DNA from: Delphinus delphis
Lineage: Eukaryota; Chordata; Mammalia; Artiodactyla; Delphinidae
Length of the DNA: 64,000 nucleotides
Reading direction: 5' to 3'
Assembly: GCF_949987515.2 (NCBI RefSeq)
Contig: NC_082697.1
Coordinates: 21,211,730 to 21,275,729, forward strand
In this document: in pieces, positions 27,101 to 42,100 of the stretch
Position numbering within the stretch: the first letter of the stretch is position 1
Layout of the letters: every line of letters begins with the position of its first letter
Program-made: the position numbers and the translations under genes
The notes under the pieces: generated by a model
The model's database searches: none
Told to the model about the DNA's origin: nothing
Seen by the model: only the letters and a program-made list of their open reading frames with translations

Positions 27101-30100
27101 GCTGCTTTAGAAAACAGCATGCTCATCCACAGAAATAGGAAGAGAAGTGAGCCAGTGTTTATTTGTTTTGCCCAGCCACATTCAGTTGTGAACGGTGACC
27201 GCCAGGAGCTGGGGTGGGGGAAATGAGTTGTTATTTAATGGTATAGAGCTTCAGTTCTGCAAGATGAAGAGAGTTCTTGAAATTGGTTGCACAACGTGAA
27301 TGTACTTAACACTTCTGAGTGGCACACTTAAGAATGGTTAAGACGGTGAATTTTGTTAGATGTAGTTCACCATAATTAAAAATCAAAATAAATAAATAAT
27401 TTTTAAAAGCCATATAAATCCTTTAAGTCAGTGAAAACAAATGAAATTATATACACTGCTAGTTTTATATTAATTTGCTTCCAATTTTGCAGATTGTGAT
27501 TCTGACAGTAAGAATAAATGAGGTGGTCCTTATAACAACAACAAAGTTGGATTTAACCAGGAGAAAAGTTGGGGTTTTGCCACGAGACTAGAGTGAAGGG
27601 AAAAAAGAGCAAAAGGGACTGAGGGTGTGTGTGAGAGAGTGATTATAAAGACTCTAAGTGTAACAACTCCAAGCTGAGTAATGAAGAAAACGAGGCCATA
27701 AGGGGAGTAAAGGCTGGGAAAAGGTGGAAAGATTGACAGACTGTGGCATCAACAGGCTGTTAAATCCAGTGGGTTTAATTGTTGGGGTGAGGGATGGTGG
27801 CAGTAGAGAGAGCAAGCCCAAGAGGCCTCCGTGTCGTCTTCTCCAACTAAGCACACTCCTGCCTGAAGGTCTTGCTGGGTACCGCTCCCTCCACCTGGGG
27901 GGCACTGCCTTCCCTTAGGTCTCCTCACAGCTTGCTTCTTCATGGGGCGGGGGGGGGGCTCTGATCAAAGCCCATCTCATCAGGAAGACCTCCCTGGGCA
28001 CTTTTGGAACAGCGCCTCCACCCCCACACCTCTGGCTTTCCTTTCCTTTGGGGCACTTAACCTGTGATGGGATGTGGGTGCGGCCCCTAGAGCAGATGCC
28101 ACATGGGGTGCCTCAAATGTCTGTTGAGTGAAGGAGTATTTCATGAGTAACCTTGATTTCCTTTAAATGGATATGGAGGAAATGAGTGAAGCAGCCAAGG
28201 TAAGGGACTGGAAGGAGAAAATGGTGGCCCTCGGACGAGAGTGGAACAAAAGGTTCGAGCTTTTGTAACGGGAAGAACACAGGCTCTGCAGCCTAGGCTG
28301 GCAGAAGCACCTGGCGCAGAGCATACTCTACATGAGTTCGCACTTCACTCCTTCCTCTCAACAGCCCACGCATAACGCGGGAAAATGCCAACTGCCCCTC
28401 CCTGTTTAATTGGGGGTGATCATCAAGAGGGCAAAATGACATGACTAACAATACAAACCTGGAGTTCTTGGCACTGAAGGCACTATCACCTATGGGGTAT
28501 GTCAGTGGACAATGTAGAAGTCACAGCACTGAATCACAATTTTTTTTTTTTGGAAAGGGTCATGAGTTTAATGCCTTCCCCCCGTCTGCCCCCCGCACAC
28601 ATAATTTGCACTGTGGTTTCAAAAGACCTTACTTGTACTGAGTACCACAGGCTGTAGCATGCTAGCATTTCTGAAATAATTCCTAGAGTCACTATTCAAG
28701 CTCGGACTATTCCAGCAGCTTCTTTGTTCAGCATGTGAGTTATGTTTGCAAATCCCAAGATGACAGAGAACCCAACACCATGTGGAAGGTCTGTATTTGC
28801 AGACATAAGCATGTCCTGGGGTTTGATGCATTGGAGATATGTCTCTCTCCCCTCATCTTTCACCCAAACTACCTTCTCACCTGTTATTTTTTCCAAAAGA
28901 GAAACATCTTGCACTTCCTGGGGTAAAGAAGCAATTTTCTGTCGGACAGTAGCATCCCCTGATGCAGCATTTTCCAGGTCCTGCAAAGCTTTGATTAGTT
29001 CCTCAGTCTGTACAATGAAAACACAAACAACACTATCCATTAAGACATATGGGGATATGGGGTGTAAAGAAACTTAGCTGGAGTTAAACAAGGTGGAGGC
29101 AAATTCTAAATATGATCATCCCTGACGTTTAAAAAAATCATTGCTCTTATCCCAGAGTGTATACTGAAGTCAATGATACAAATTCTAAGAGAATGTACAT
29201 AATTTTTCTAAGTCCATGGTAGAACACAAAAGAAATTCTACATAACTGTGAAAAAGAATTTTTTTAAAGAACATGTTTTTGGCAACTTAAGAAAATGGAG
29301 TCTGGTTCATACTGTTTAGTTTCAAAGGATGCATGATCGCTGGTACAGTATGGCCTCCAGTTTAGAATAAAAGTATACATGTCAAATGCTTAGCAATTTG
29401 TGTGTTGACTGATTAAATGAAATGACACTACCAACTTCAATTCTTTCTTGAATTTGCACTACAAAATGAATATCACAAAGATGACATTTTTGATTTGGGC
29501 AGTCACTCCCAAAATTAACTGTGTCAAGCTCATTAGTTACAAACAAAGAGGGAAGAAAAGCAAGAAGAGCAAACCAAGAATGCATCTTCTGTAAATACCA
29601 GAAAGGGTTTTTTTTAATTGTCAGGAAACACACAGTGCTGACAGGTTAGCTAGTCCATAATGACCCTAAGGCTACCATGTAGATGGTAGTCAGGTTATCC
29701 TGAAAGTTGGTAATTCAGGCTGTTCTCTTGAAAGTTTTTAAATGCAAAGATATATGGCCTAACACTGCTTTCATTTGACCCCCCGGACTAATTCAACATT
29801 TTAACGTAACACAGATCAGACATGCTTCCTATTTACACAAGCCTTAAACACTCCCACGTGTAATAAAATAAAGCTGTTTTAGGCAAAATGAGAGGCAGTG
29901 CAACTCAGTGAAAAGAGCATGGGCTCTGCAGTCAGTCAGACCCAGATTCAATTAGAACACTGGGTAAGTTACTTAATCTGTCTCCTTGAGCCTCACTTCC
30001 TTTGACTGTAAATGAATAACTACATAAACAAACAGCTAAAACCAACCACACAGAGTTCATGAACTAACTTACACAAAGGGTCAAACAATGCAGATACACG

Positions 30101-33100
30101 GCTAAAAACTCAATAAGTGCTAGCTCCCTGTTTTAATATTTAAATAGGTTATAGTGTAGTAAATTTGCTACTGCTACACAGACTGTCCTTAGAAACTAAT
30201 ATGTTGTTTACTTATAAGAAACAGCCATGCTATTGGAGACAAGCGATGGTAGAGGACTTTTGAATGCCTTTGTAACATTACCCCTTTACAAAAGTCTATT
30301 TTTTTAAAGAATAGTTTCAATTTCTAGGAGTGAAAAAACCCAAATCCAAGTACTCTTACAAGTCCATCCCAGATTCAGGGCGTGCAGAGACAAAATCAAG
30401 CCTGCTGTCTGGCAAGCTTCATTAGGTGGATCTTGCACCCAGTGCCAAGAGCTGCCCTCTGGTGATTCCATACTATTGGTCACTGGCGCCACCCTGTGGC
30501 CAGAATCTTCAACTAGCGGTCACTTCAAGCCACTCTGCCCTACTCTCTGGGGGTCAAGACATACCAAGAGGGGTCCTGCAGAAGGATCTTGGGGAGAGTA
30601 GCTTCCAGGGTAGTCGTCATCCTCCTCCTCTTGTATTTGCTGAAAAGTTCGCTTTAGAGATTTCTTCTCCTCTGTTGCTAGAGGAAAGAAAAAAGTGACA
30701 AATTTGCATCACCACAGCCTGTACAGGTAAGAGTCAAATGCTATGCACAATGGGTTGCAAGTAAGAAAGGGTAGAAGGGGTGTACACTTCCAGAGATGGC
30801 TTAACATTAACCTTTAAGCCACTTATTTTCAATTGGTGGTCATTCTCTACATTACTGAAAAGAGTCAAAATGGCCTGAGTCTGTCATCTCAGATTGACTC
30901 ACTGGAAAAATACTACTGAAAAAAAGCATCTAAAAGTGAAATTTACCAAACTAACACATTTCATTAAAAACGTCATTATCTTAAAAAAAAAAAAAAAGTT
31001 AATAGGAGAAGTAAAAAGGTAAGAAACCTCATCAGAAAATGTAACGTGTAATGAAGCAAGCTGTTGTGTGCAAGGGTCTGTAGGGAATATACCGTGTACA
31101 AAATGAGATACTTTACGCTTTCCAGGGTCACTTCAGAAAATAAGTAGTAGAGAGACCCAGCAATAAAATTGTGTCAAAAGCTCTAAAAACAAACATCCTT
31201 TAAACTATCCCTTTAAGAACAAAACAAACCTAGTTATACCTTAAAATTTAAAATAACCATTCCTGAGCATTATGACATATTACTGAGAGAAATTACATAA
31301 GTCACCATTTTAAAATTAACCACTTCTGAGGCTAGCAGGTTACATTTTTTTATTATCCGTACCACGTGCTTTTAAATTGTTACGACAGATGTGTTAACTC
31401 CAAAATCATTCCTTTTGCATTAAATTGGACAATACAAAATAAATGCCAAACAACTGAGGGACATAAATCTAAATGAGAAATTCAGGTTTGGAAAGTAAAG
31501 AAACTATTGGATGCCTGACATGTGCCAGGCACTGCAATAGCTTCTTTACATTTGATCCCTCCAACAATTCTAAGATGTACAATAGTATCTCCACTTTAGA
31601 GATGAGAAAATGAAGACCCAGAGAGGCTAAATAACTCATGTAATGGTATGATTTCAAAATCTGCGCTCTTTCCACTGAATTCAACTTACTTAGCATCACA
31701 CAATTTCCCCCTCATCTGTCAAATGAGGGTCACCATGCACCTGCCTCAGAACTCTGTGAGATATAAACAGAATCATGTACACTTCCTGCTTGATTCAACA
31801 TTTTCTTCTGGAACCCAGGATGTAGTTCCTGTTCTCTACCTTACATATTAACTGACCAGGCTATGTTTGACGTGAAAGTCAAGTCAATATTGTGGATTTT
31901 ATTTTTTCTTAATGTTTTTGTTTGTTCTACTAACGAAGAGAAACAGCAGCATTTGCATTACCGGCAGTCCTGTCTTTGCACTGTTCTATTATGCACAGAT
32001 TTATTACCACAGTTTGGTTAAATGACACTATTCCCCCAACAACAGAGTTCAAATTTCAGTTACCATGGCATATTTACTCTGTGTAATTGCATAAACAACA
32101 AATCCTCGCTGCTAACTTTAGTCCACAAATCATCACATAAATAATAGAAATGCATCATGATTAGTGACTGCATCACTTCTCCCAAGGTCAGTAATTGGTT
32201 ACTGCACCTCCGTTATTCAGTTCACACACAGACAACAAAGTGTTTAGTTGTGTTGTTAGTCTCCCAGTGGCAAAATCCACGTGACATTTTATAAAAATAA
32301 ATAATCAAAACAGGGAACTGACTGACAAAGATGAAAGAGCAGCAAAGAAACTAAGACGAAAGTTAACGCTGGAAATGAAGTTTGCGTGGAACACAAATGG
32401 GGCTGTAGAAGAAACAGCTGGCTGTGGGGATGCCGGCACTGCCGTGCTCTTCTGGAGACGCTGGATTCGCAGCCAGAGGAATTTAGTGAAGGTCAACTCA
32501 TCAACATAACTGAAGAATGTGGCTGTGATGAAAAGGATGACAATGTCCCAGAGGAAGTGATGCTGACAAAAAACTTCACTTTAAAGGAACTCTGATACAC
32601 TTCACAACACTGAAAGCACAAAGGATAGAATGTTGGAAGCTGATCCACATTTAGGAAGGAGTATGACAAAGATGGAAAAGATGCAACAAGCTTTGTTCAA
32701 ACCGCTCTTAGTAAGTTTGTTACAGAGAAATAAACACTTTAACTCACAGTGTTTCTAATTTATGTTACAGCGTGCTAAATAAGTCTTAATTTTACTATTT
32801 TTTTGTTTTCCTATACAATTGTAATCAACAGTGAGTTTTTAATTCTTTGATAAAAAATTTTAAGTCACAGAATAATTGTAATTTTTCCCATTGATTATTA
32901 AGATCACTCTGTACGGTTTCAGCTTGAATGGTCATTTTTACAGTCCTGCACTCCTATGCAAAGCAAGGATGGCTGTTATTTTTCAAACAGAAAATCTATA
33001 GGGATATAATCTGCATATAAAATATCTAACAGTACTTTGCACACAGTGGCTGCCTAATTAATGTGTAGTGTGTGGTATGACTTGTGTAAACATTTAGCCA

Positions 33101-36100
33101 TTACAGCATCAAAGTGGCCATGTTTGATGAGTAGCCACTAGAGAATGTAAGCATAAGAGCAAAAAAAAAAAATTTACAGTATTGTTCTGTTCACTTCCAA
33201 ACACCTAGAAGAATGCTCAATAAATAATTGTTAAACACTAAAGAAGGTAGAAAAAAATATAAAACTTGAATCCTTCAGTTTTCCAACTCTCATCCAGAAA
33301 TTATTGTATATAAAAACCACACATCACTGAACATCTCAGGACACTCAGAATCACTGAATTTTGGCACTGGAAGGCCTTAGGCAGACCTATGTATTTGCTT
33401 TCCCCACTGCTCCCCACCTCATTTTTCTTGAGAATATCAAGGCCCACCGGCTGTGGTGTGTCCAAAGCCAGAGAGCTCATTAGTCTAAGTCTGGGTCCTA
33501 CAGCAAAAAGCTTCTGTCTCCTAATCTGGAGTTCTTTTTACCACTTCATGCTGCCACTCACTTCTAGCAATGCAAAACCAAAATCAAACTGATGACAATT
33601 TTAGGGCCATTTCTGTCCTTCGCCATCCTGATGGAAGAGGGTATAACAGGAGGTAACCGTTATCATCCTACTTTTCCAGTTCTCTCGTATCTCCACTAGA
33701 GGACCTACTGGAAATAAATTATTCATCATTTCCCCCACAAGGCTCCTTTCCTGAGCTAACTACTACCATTATGAACACTGCCACTGGCCCCATCTTCCAG
33801 GTACAATGCCTTGGAGAACAGTGGAATCTTTCCCAAAGTCCCAACTTCTGGCAGATTCCACAATTGTGAGGAATTCTTCCTTACATCCTCTTTCTGCTCC
33901 TTCCCAAAGCCTCTTATCAGCCACCTGTCCTTTCGCAAGCCTTGTCCAGACGGCTGTCCTATCTGGGCTCTCTGCCTCTTCTAGTCACTCTTGCAACTTA
34001 GACTACACCATCTTCCTAGAGCTGAGCTCTCACCCCATCATGCCTCTACTCAAAACCCTGAAAAGGCCACCTAAGTTCAAAGTCTCCTTGGTGATGGTAA
34101 CGGCAGAACCACATTGAGCACTCCCTTCAGACTGTCATCCTCTCCCTCCAGCCCCCACAGCATCGGGGCCTCTCTTTGAAAGCGCTGGGCCCTTGCCACT
34201 TTCGAGGCAACTGGCAGGCACAGGCCTTACCTCTCTGATCGAAACAGCAAGTGTCTTATTCCTTTACATCGCTATTATACCCAGGAAAGTGTCAACACAC
34301 CTGAGTCTGAAACTTCTTGAAGGCAGAGGAAGCATAGCGACTGCAAGGTCCTAGTGCTGTGCCGGAAATGACTATCCCTGCTTCCCTTTACACAAACCAG
34401 ACTCTCCCCTGCTCATGTGTACAGAATTAGCAGCGAGAAGGCCCAGAATTCTCAATCAAGTCGGACAACCATTAAAATGACCCGGGAAATCTGCCAGTCC
34501 TGTTCCTGTGTCTGAACTTCACATCAGGTACCTTCCACTATCAATTCGGCTCTGACCACAGGTGTTACACTCACTCCTTTTTTCACTTCCTCAACCACTC
34601 TGTTTATAGGCAGGGCAAACACTACAGGGACCGAAAACCTTCTGTCCTTATTGCACACCTTCTGTTCTATCCTTCAACACATCCCTGTGTCTTCACTGGG
34701 CCTTGTACTAGCTAACCTTCAAGTAATCTGGTTACCTAAGGGTTTATGGTATGCCTCTTAGAGACCTGTGATAGAATTTCAGACACTATGGCAGACTGTG
34801 AAACTAATTTTAAGGCAAAAAGTTAGCCTGAAGGATCCCAAATCACATTACAAAATGCAGTCATCTACCCGTAAAGCTGGATCTTCTAAATAATCCACTT
34901 GAAATTTCTAGGATTGAAAAAAGAAAATAAGGAAACTCCCCCCACAGATTTTATATTACTTTTTTTTATAACATCTTTATTGGAGTATAATTGCTTTACA
35001 ATGGTGTGTTAGTTTCTGCTTTATAACAAAATGAATCAGCCATACATATACATATATCCCCATATCCCCTCCCTCTTGTTTCTCCCTCCCACCCTCCTTA
35101 TCCCACCCCTCTAGGTGGTCACAAAGCACCGAGCTGATCTCCCTGTGCTGTGCAGCTGCTTCCCACTAGCTATCTATTTTACATTTGGTAGTATATATAA
35201 GTCCACGCCACTCTCTCACTTCGTCCTAGCTTACCCTCCCCCTTCCCTGTGTCCTCAAGTCCATTCTCTATGTCTGCGTCTTTATTCCTGTCCTGCCCCT
35301 AGGTTCTTCAAAAATTTTTTTTTTTTAAGATTCCATATATATGTGTTAGCATACGGTATTTGTTTTTCTCCTCCTGACTTATTTCACTCTGTATAAGTCT
35401 CTAGGTCCATCCACCTCACTACAAATAACTCAGTTTCGGGCTTCCCTAGTGGCGCAGTGGTTGAGAGACTGCCTGCCAATGCAGGGGACACGGGTTCGAG
35501 CCCTGGTCTGGGAAGACCCCACATGCCGCAGAGAAACTAGGCCCGTGAGCCACAATTACTGAGCCTGCGCGTCTGGAGCCTGTGCTCTGCAACAAGAGAG
35601 GCCGAGACAGTGAGAGGCCCGCGCACCACGATGAAGAGTGGCCCCTGCTTGCTGCAGCTAGAGAAAGCCTTAGCACAGAAACGAAGACACAACACAGTCA
35701 AAAATAAATAAATTAATTTAAAAAAAAAAAAGAAAATCTTAAAAAAAACAACAACAACTCAGTTTCATTTCTTTTTATGGCTGAGTAATATTCCATTGTA
35801 TATATGTGCCACATCTTCTTTTATCCATTCATCTGTTGATGGACACTTAGGTGCTTCCATGTCCTGGCTATTGTCAACAGAGCTGCAAGGAACATTGTGG
35901 TACATGACTCTTTTTGAATTATGGCTTTCTCAGGGTATATGCCCAGGAGTGGGATTGCTGGGTCGTATGGTAGTTCTATTTTTAGTTTTTTAAGGAACCT
36001 CCACACTGTTCTCCATAGTGGCTGTATCAATTTACATTCCCACCAACAGTGCAAGAGGGTTCCCTTTTCTCCACACCCTCTCCAGCATTTATTGTTTGTA

Positions 36101-39100
36101 GATTTTTTGATGATGGCCATTCTGACCGGTGTGAGGTGATACCGCATTGTAGTTTTGATCTGCATTTCTCTAATGATTAGTGATGTTGAGCATCTTTTCA
36201 TGTGTTTGTTGGCAATCTGTATATCTTCTTTGGAGAAATGTCTGTTTAGGTCTTCTGCCCATTTTTGGATTGGGTTGTTTGTTTTTTTGATATTGAGCTG
36301 CTTGTAAATTTTGGAGATTAATCCTTTTATCAGTTGCTTCATTTGCAAATATTTTCTCCCATTCTGAGGTTGTCTTTTCATCTTGTTTATGTTTTCCTTT
36401 GCTGTGCAAAAGCTTTTAAGTTTCATTAGGTCCCATTTGTTTACTTTTGTTTTTATTCCCATTTCTATATTACTTTTATAATGAAAAAAGAATCAGGAAA
36501 TACTGTTTCCAAGAGCTCCCTCATTCTTTGTCCCCTCCCTGCAAAATAAGGGAGTTTTCTTTAAAAAGCACATTTACCTTTACTTGTAGAGAGAAAAAGA
36601 TATGCAACAAAGGGCTGACACTTGAGGCACAGTTCTGAAAGCACTCTACCCATATCATCTCACTGAACTGAATGGCCAGGTCCAGACCTGAACCTGGTAA
36701 GCTGAGCCTAGAGCTTGTGCTCTTAACCACCATGCTCGCCAGCCTTGCACAAAATCTGGGGGACTGAACATACTAACATGACTCCTCCTACTTTTGCTAT
36801 TGGTTTGTATTTAGAAACTCAGAATATTAGATATTAGAACTGGGAGGGGGTACCAAATAGAAGTCATATGATCACATTAATAACATCTTACCTTCATTAT
36901 CTCAAGTAATCCTCACACAACCCTATGAGGTATTATTACTAGCCATAATAATAGCCATACTGTACAGTGAGAACCTGAGGCTCAGAGAGGTCAAATGCCA
37001 TGCCCAAGGTCACACAGCTTGGAAATGACAGAGCTGGGATTCATACTCTGGAAGTCTGATTTCAAACCGTTGCTCTGAATAGCTAAACTAACTATACTAA
37101 GGTCCAGGAAAGTTGTGTGACCTACTCATGAATTCATACCCTCATTCAAGTCTACTGAATCCATGTGCTTTCCAGGAAAAATTATGGTGTGAAGAACATA
37201 GGCTTTTAAGTTATATAGACCTGGGTTTGAATTCTCTACTTATCAATTATATCTACTTGGACAAAATTACTGTACCCTTGCGAGTCTTAATATCTTCATC
37301 TGAAATACGAAAATAATACCTAGTACATAGAGTAGTTGTAAGGATCTAAAATAAATTAACATGAAAAGCAGCCAGCAGAGGGGCTGGTGCTGAATAGGTG
37401 CTCAATAAATGCTATTTCCTTTGTATCTACCTTTCCTTTCTAAAGCCTGCAACTATAGGATACCGTGTGATTTACGTGGGACTGAAGTAAATAATGAAGT
37501 TCCACTCAGTCAAGCAACAGCATGAGTATTCCCAAGAATACAGAGACAACTTTAGAATCACTGGGTCTTGTACCTGGGATTGAAAAAACAAAGAAAAAAC
37601 CCCACAGATTTTAAATTACAGGTACACAAACTCAAGAAAACTCCAGTTCTAAAACAAAATTCCTAAACTCACACATTCTCCAACATTAGAAATGTCAGCT
37701 CCACAGGAAATTTTTTATTCCAAAAGTAAACTCTGTAAAGTTGTCTGAAGACAAAGAATTAGCCTTGAATTAAGGTTGTAATATAAAAGGACTATTTAAA
37801 TTTGGAAATAAGCTTCTGGAAAACTCATCAATATTTTGAAAGGATTGTGTAAAATATTCTGATAACTCAGGTCCAAAAAAGACAGTGAGAAGACAGAGTG
37901 AGTTAGTTGAGACAAACACATTGGAACCTTTTGATATGTGTTTTCATCTTTACAAACTAGAGAAAGAGAAATTATCTTTATATCAGCATTATCCTCTACA
38001 TAAGAGGAATACTGCCTCTATTGCTGTTAATGTCTAGACACTCAAAAAAAAAAAAATCAGAAACCCAATGGAGCTATTTTCAAATCTAGCACTGCCACAA
38101 ATCCCCCAATTTGTCTGACTGCTCCCTGAGTGCAAAACTATTTCTCACTCCTCTCCTGCTCTTTCCTATACTGTCTAGCATAGCTGTTTACTCAAAGCAT
38201 ATGTTTGGCAAATGCTCGTTTAATTGAAATTCAACACTTAGCTTCAAACATCATCTTTCAGAGCTCTCCTACTTGCCCAAAGGTGTTTTTAAAAAATCAG
38301 CACTGTTTACCAATGGACTTCAAGTCAGAGGAGAGAAAAGAATGCTGGATAATTCCCCAACACTGTGTAGAATACTTCCAAAGGACACAACACGAACACT
38401 GCCAGAATCCAATCCAATCCCAAAATTGTTTTCTATCAATTCCAAGTAAAACAGCAATGACCTGCAGACTGAAAGCACTTATGTCATTCTTAGAAAGCCT
38501 CTAACCTCTAGTTTCACAGGAAAGTTACTCCACCTTAAAACGCATATAAACTCAGACCTGGAAGAGATCATGAAAGGTATACAATAAAAAGAGTTGCTGA
38601 ATGAATGATATTATCACATATGCTAATTGTGGTTAAGTTCTATTGCAGAGGCATGTACAAAGTCCCAGAGGAAGATAGAGGAAATTGGTTACATGTGCCC
38701 AAACAAGCTAGCAAAGATGTCAGAATGTGAGTAGCATTCTTAAAGAATAAGTTCACCACACAAAAGGGGCAGAAGGACATTTTAGGCAGAGGTAACAGCA
38801 GATGCAAAGGAAGGGGTACCAACAGAGCATCCAGAGGGGAAATTGCTAGGTATGGCCAAAGAATATGGTATATGTGAGAAAATGGGAGAAGAATCTGGAA
38901 AAGTAGAGTAGTTCACATTATAAAGGGTCCTAAATACTATGTTGGTATTTGGACTTGATCCTCCAGGCAATGAGCATGTGTACAGTCAGATCAGATCTGT
39001 AGCTTAGAAACATGTCATGCCAGCTAGAATTAAGCCACAACTAACTGGAAGCCAAAGAATCAAATAACGTTTGATCTTACTCCTCTTTAAAAGAAAAAAA

Positions 39101-42100
39101 TAACATAGCTTTTAAGAAGGACTTGGTAAAATTCACACACATACATGAACACACTACCTCAGAATATTCTGGGTTCAATAAGGACCAAAACCAATTTTAG
39201 ACAGCAGCTGACAACCATCAAAAGTATGTCCCCAAACCACATCAATATTTAATGAAACCAAGTTCCATAAGGGCTGAAGGACTTGTCCAAGATCCTATAA
39301 CAGTTAGCGGCAAGGCTCGGACAAAATCTTAGCCCAGGGTACTTCCTAGTTCGCTATAACTCTGAACAATTTTGTTGTTCCTTTCCCTTGTGCAAGGAAA
39401 GTCTCTGAAAGGCATAAGCGTGCCAAGGAGAATACAGATCAAAAGGTAGGATATGAGATGATGAATAGCATGAATACTAGAACCAGGCTTACACACTGCA
39501 AGCACTACATAAATTCTCACCATCGTTTATGATCATCTCTCTCTGAAGAATCATATAATCGCTGGTGGTTCACAGCAACCCCCACTGCAGCTTTTCATAT
39601 GTGATTCGAAAGTAGGCAAAGACCAAGAGCTGTAAACATGTGGTGATGTTTCTACCTTTGGGGGGAGGGCTCTTGGAGTCCTCCATAGACAGCTTCAGCT
39701 GCTGTATGAACTCGCCGCCATACACACTTCTTTCTTGCCAGATGTTCAGCAATCTTTCTAAAGGTTTTTTACAGCCTTCATCTGCCTCTCTGCCCAGAAA
39801 AGACGAAAAGATATATATAAGCTTAAGATTTTTTGCTTTTAATTAGGACAGATTTACTTTAAAAAAAAAAAAACAACCAACAACTGACTAAATGATTTAC
39901 ATATTTAAAAACAGAAGGAAGAGTAAGGTACATACTGTACTTAATGGATATTCAAAACTTGACCAGAAACTACATTCTTCCTGTGGTGTGTAGGGAAGAG
40001 AGAGGGATTATGTTACAGAATTAATCTGTGTCTTTTATCCTCTTTGAAAGATGGGGTAAATAGGGCAAAAAGCCAAAGGCTGATATTTACTGACAGAGAA
40101 TTATCAAAAATCAATCATATCAATTGTGACGGCTTGCTTTTCACAAGGCATTAACTGAAATCTAGTGCCAGACATGCTGCTGGAAATTAAAGCGGGCCAA
40201 AATGTTTAAGGACAGGAAAAAAATGATTAAAACCAAATGTTTAAAGTGGGGAAGAAATTCATAATAACTCATCAATGCTAACACACCATCACCTCTAATA
40301 TGTATAAATACAATCATACACACATACATGTCAAGACTCTCAACTTTAAACTACTTCATAATTATTTTAATTCCAGGCTAGGTCTGTATTCCAGATTCAT
40401 ACAAAGATGTCTAGCAGATAATCTTAGAACACACCGAGCATAGTACAGTCCTTTGTAATTTATATCTGAATGAAAGAAGCTAGTTTTTTTCCTGACGTAT
40501 TACTCTCTTAAAACATATCACTCTCTTATTTTTCAGTGAGATGACCATAACTCGCACTCAGGGTGAAGCAGTTGTTTACCATAAAGTGTCAGATGGCAAG
40601 TGGAAGCATGCGGAAGATTTTCCGAAAGGAAAACAAATTCCCTCACCATGTACTGTGTTACTATGAATTGTTCTGTTCTGTGAGACTGTCTAGATGTCAA
40701 TGACCTTACACTGAGGAACTATAAACAAGAAGGGTTACCCTGACACCTTAGTATCTAAGTCAATATCTTTAGTAGGAACCTCAAGAAGAAACCATATAAA
40801 ATTCAACTCAGATGGAATTTCACCCACCCCCAGCCCTAACAGCACTTTTCTAAAACTTATATTAACACTCAAGATGAGCTGAGTTTTCGGCCTAAGCTGG
40901 TCAGATTATATTACTTATGAATTATTAGCAGCAAATTTCACTAAATTGGGGGTTAAAGTACTAACTAAATCAGGATACATACAAACTAATTATTAATTAT
41001 TGGTAAAGCTTTTTTTTTTTAAGTCAGAGGTCAGGGTGAGGGGGAAAAGGGGGAAAATATTTCCACTGATATTTATAAAACTTAAAGATATGACCTTGAT
41101 ATTTATAATAAAAACATCTCTACTCCATCTTCAAAATATATCTAGAAACAAATTACTTCTCACCTCTTTCTCTGCTCTCAGCCTGATCCAAGCCACTATC
41201 ATCTCTTGTCTGATTACTGCAACAGCCTCATGACTAGTCTCCCTGCTTCCACCCTGTCCTCCAACCATCTATTCTCAAGTTTTAAAAATCCATCCTAACT
41301 GTTGTGTTAAGGTAGATCATGTTGCTCCTTTGCTAAAAACTTCCAATGGTTCTTCCTGGTCTCCCTCAGAATAAAAGTGAAAGTCCTAATGAAGCCTACA
41401 ACAAAGCCCTTCTCAGCCCAGCCCATTATTTCTCTGACCTCACCTATCCTCACTCTCCCCTCCCTCCTCAACAGCTCCCTGGCCCTCCTGCCATTAAAGT
41501 GTAGGACCTTTGCACTTAGCTTGGAACCAAGGCTCAGGCCAGGCAAGGCTCCTTTGCTCTCCTCCTTCAGGTGCGTATACTCACACAGCACCTTTTCAGT
41601 GAATCCTCTCATCTCCTGACTTAAAATTACACTCCCTACTCCTACTTAATTTTTCTCCACACAATTTATCTTCTGATGTGCTATATATACGGTTTCCCTG
41701 TTGTTTAGACTCTCTTTCCATTTGAATGGGATTTCCACAAGGGCAGGGATTTGTCTTTTTCCCCCACTGCTATATGCCCCAGAACAAGAACAGTAAATAT
41801 TTAATTGCAATGTTTTTTCCGAAAAATGTTAGAAAGGTTTCAGTAGGCCATACAATTAGTTAACTTTCAACGACCATTTTACCACATCAAGGTCATTCAT
41901 GTCAGACATCAATTAAGCATTCATCTGCGCATTAAGGTTTCTGAAATACTGTGCTTGGAATACAAAGAACAAGGCCTAGGTCCTGACCTCTAGATTCTTG
42001 ACCCAGCAGCCCCTCACCTCTCCACACCCTACCTGAGGCTTCATGTTCTAGCAACACTCAACGGTAAGTATTTTCTACTCAGCACTTGCTGCCACTGTTA

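Larger units (their letters stand above)
22571..28880 (-). other. RPRD1B: RPRD1B intron 5 (6.3 kb)
   Basis: Between exons 5 and 6. It holds an L2 fragment near 24.6 kb, the nested SINE composite at 24.93-25.55 kb, an antisense L2 from 25.55 to 27.1 kb interrupted by another old repeat, an L1 3' tail near 27.3 kb and an L2 3' end near 28.0 kb. Nothing is recognisable in 22.6-24.5 kb or 28.15-28.88 kb. Confidence 0.9.
30678..39655 (-). other. RPRD1B: RPRD1B intron 3 (9.0 kb)
   Basis: Between exons 3 and 4. It contains an antisense MIR (31.5 kb), a Tigger-like DNA transposon fragment (32.3-32.75 kb), an L2 piece (34.0-34.35 kb), the antisense L1 with an inserted SINE (34.96-36.47 kb), opposed MIRs (36.6-37.4 kb) and an L2 piece (38.6-39.0 kb). 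Nothing else is recognisable. Confidence 0.9.
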
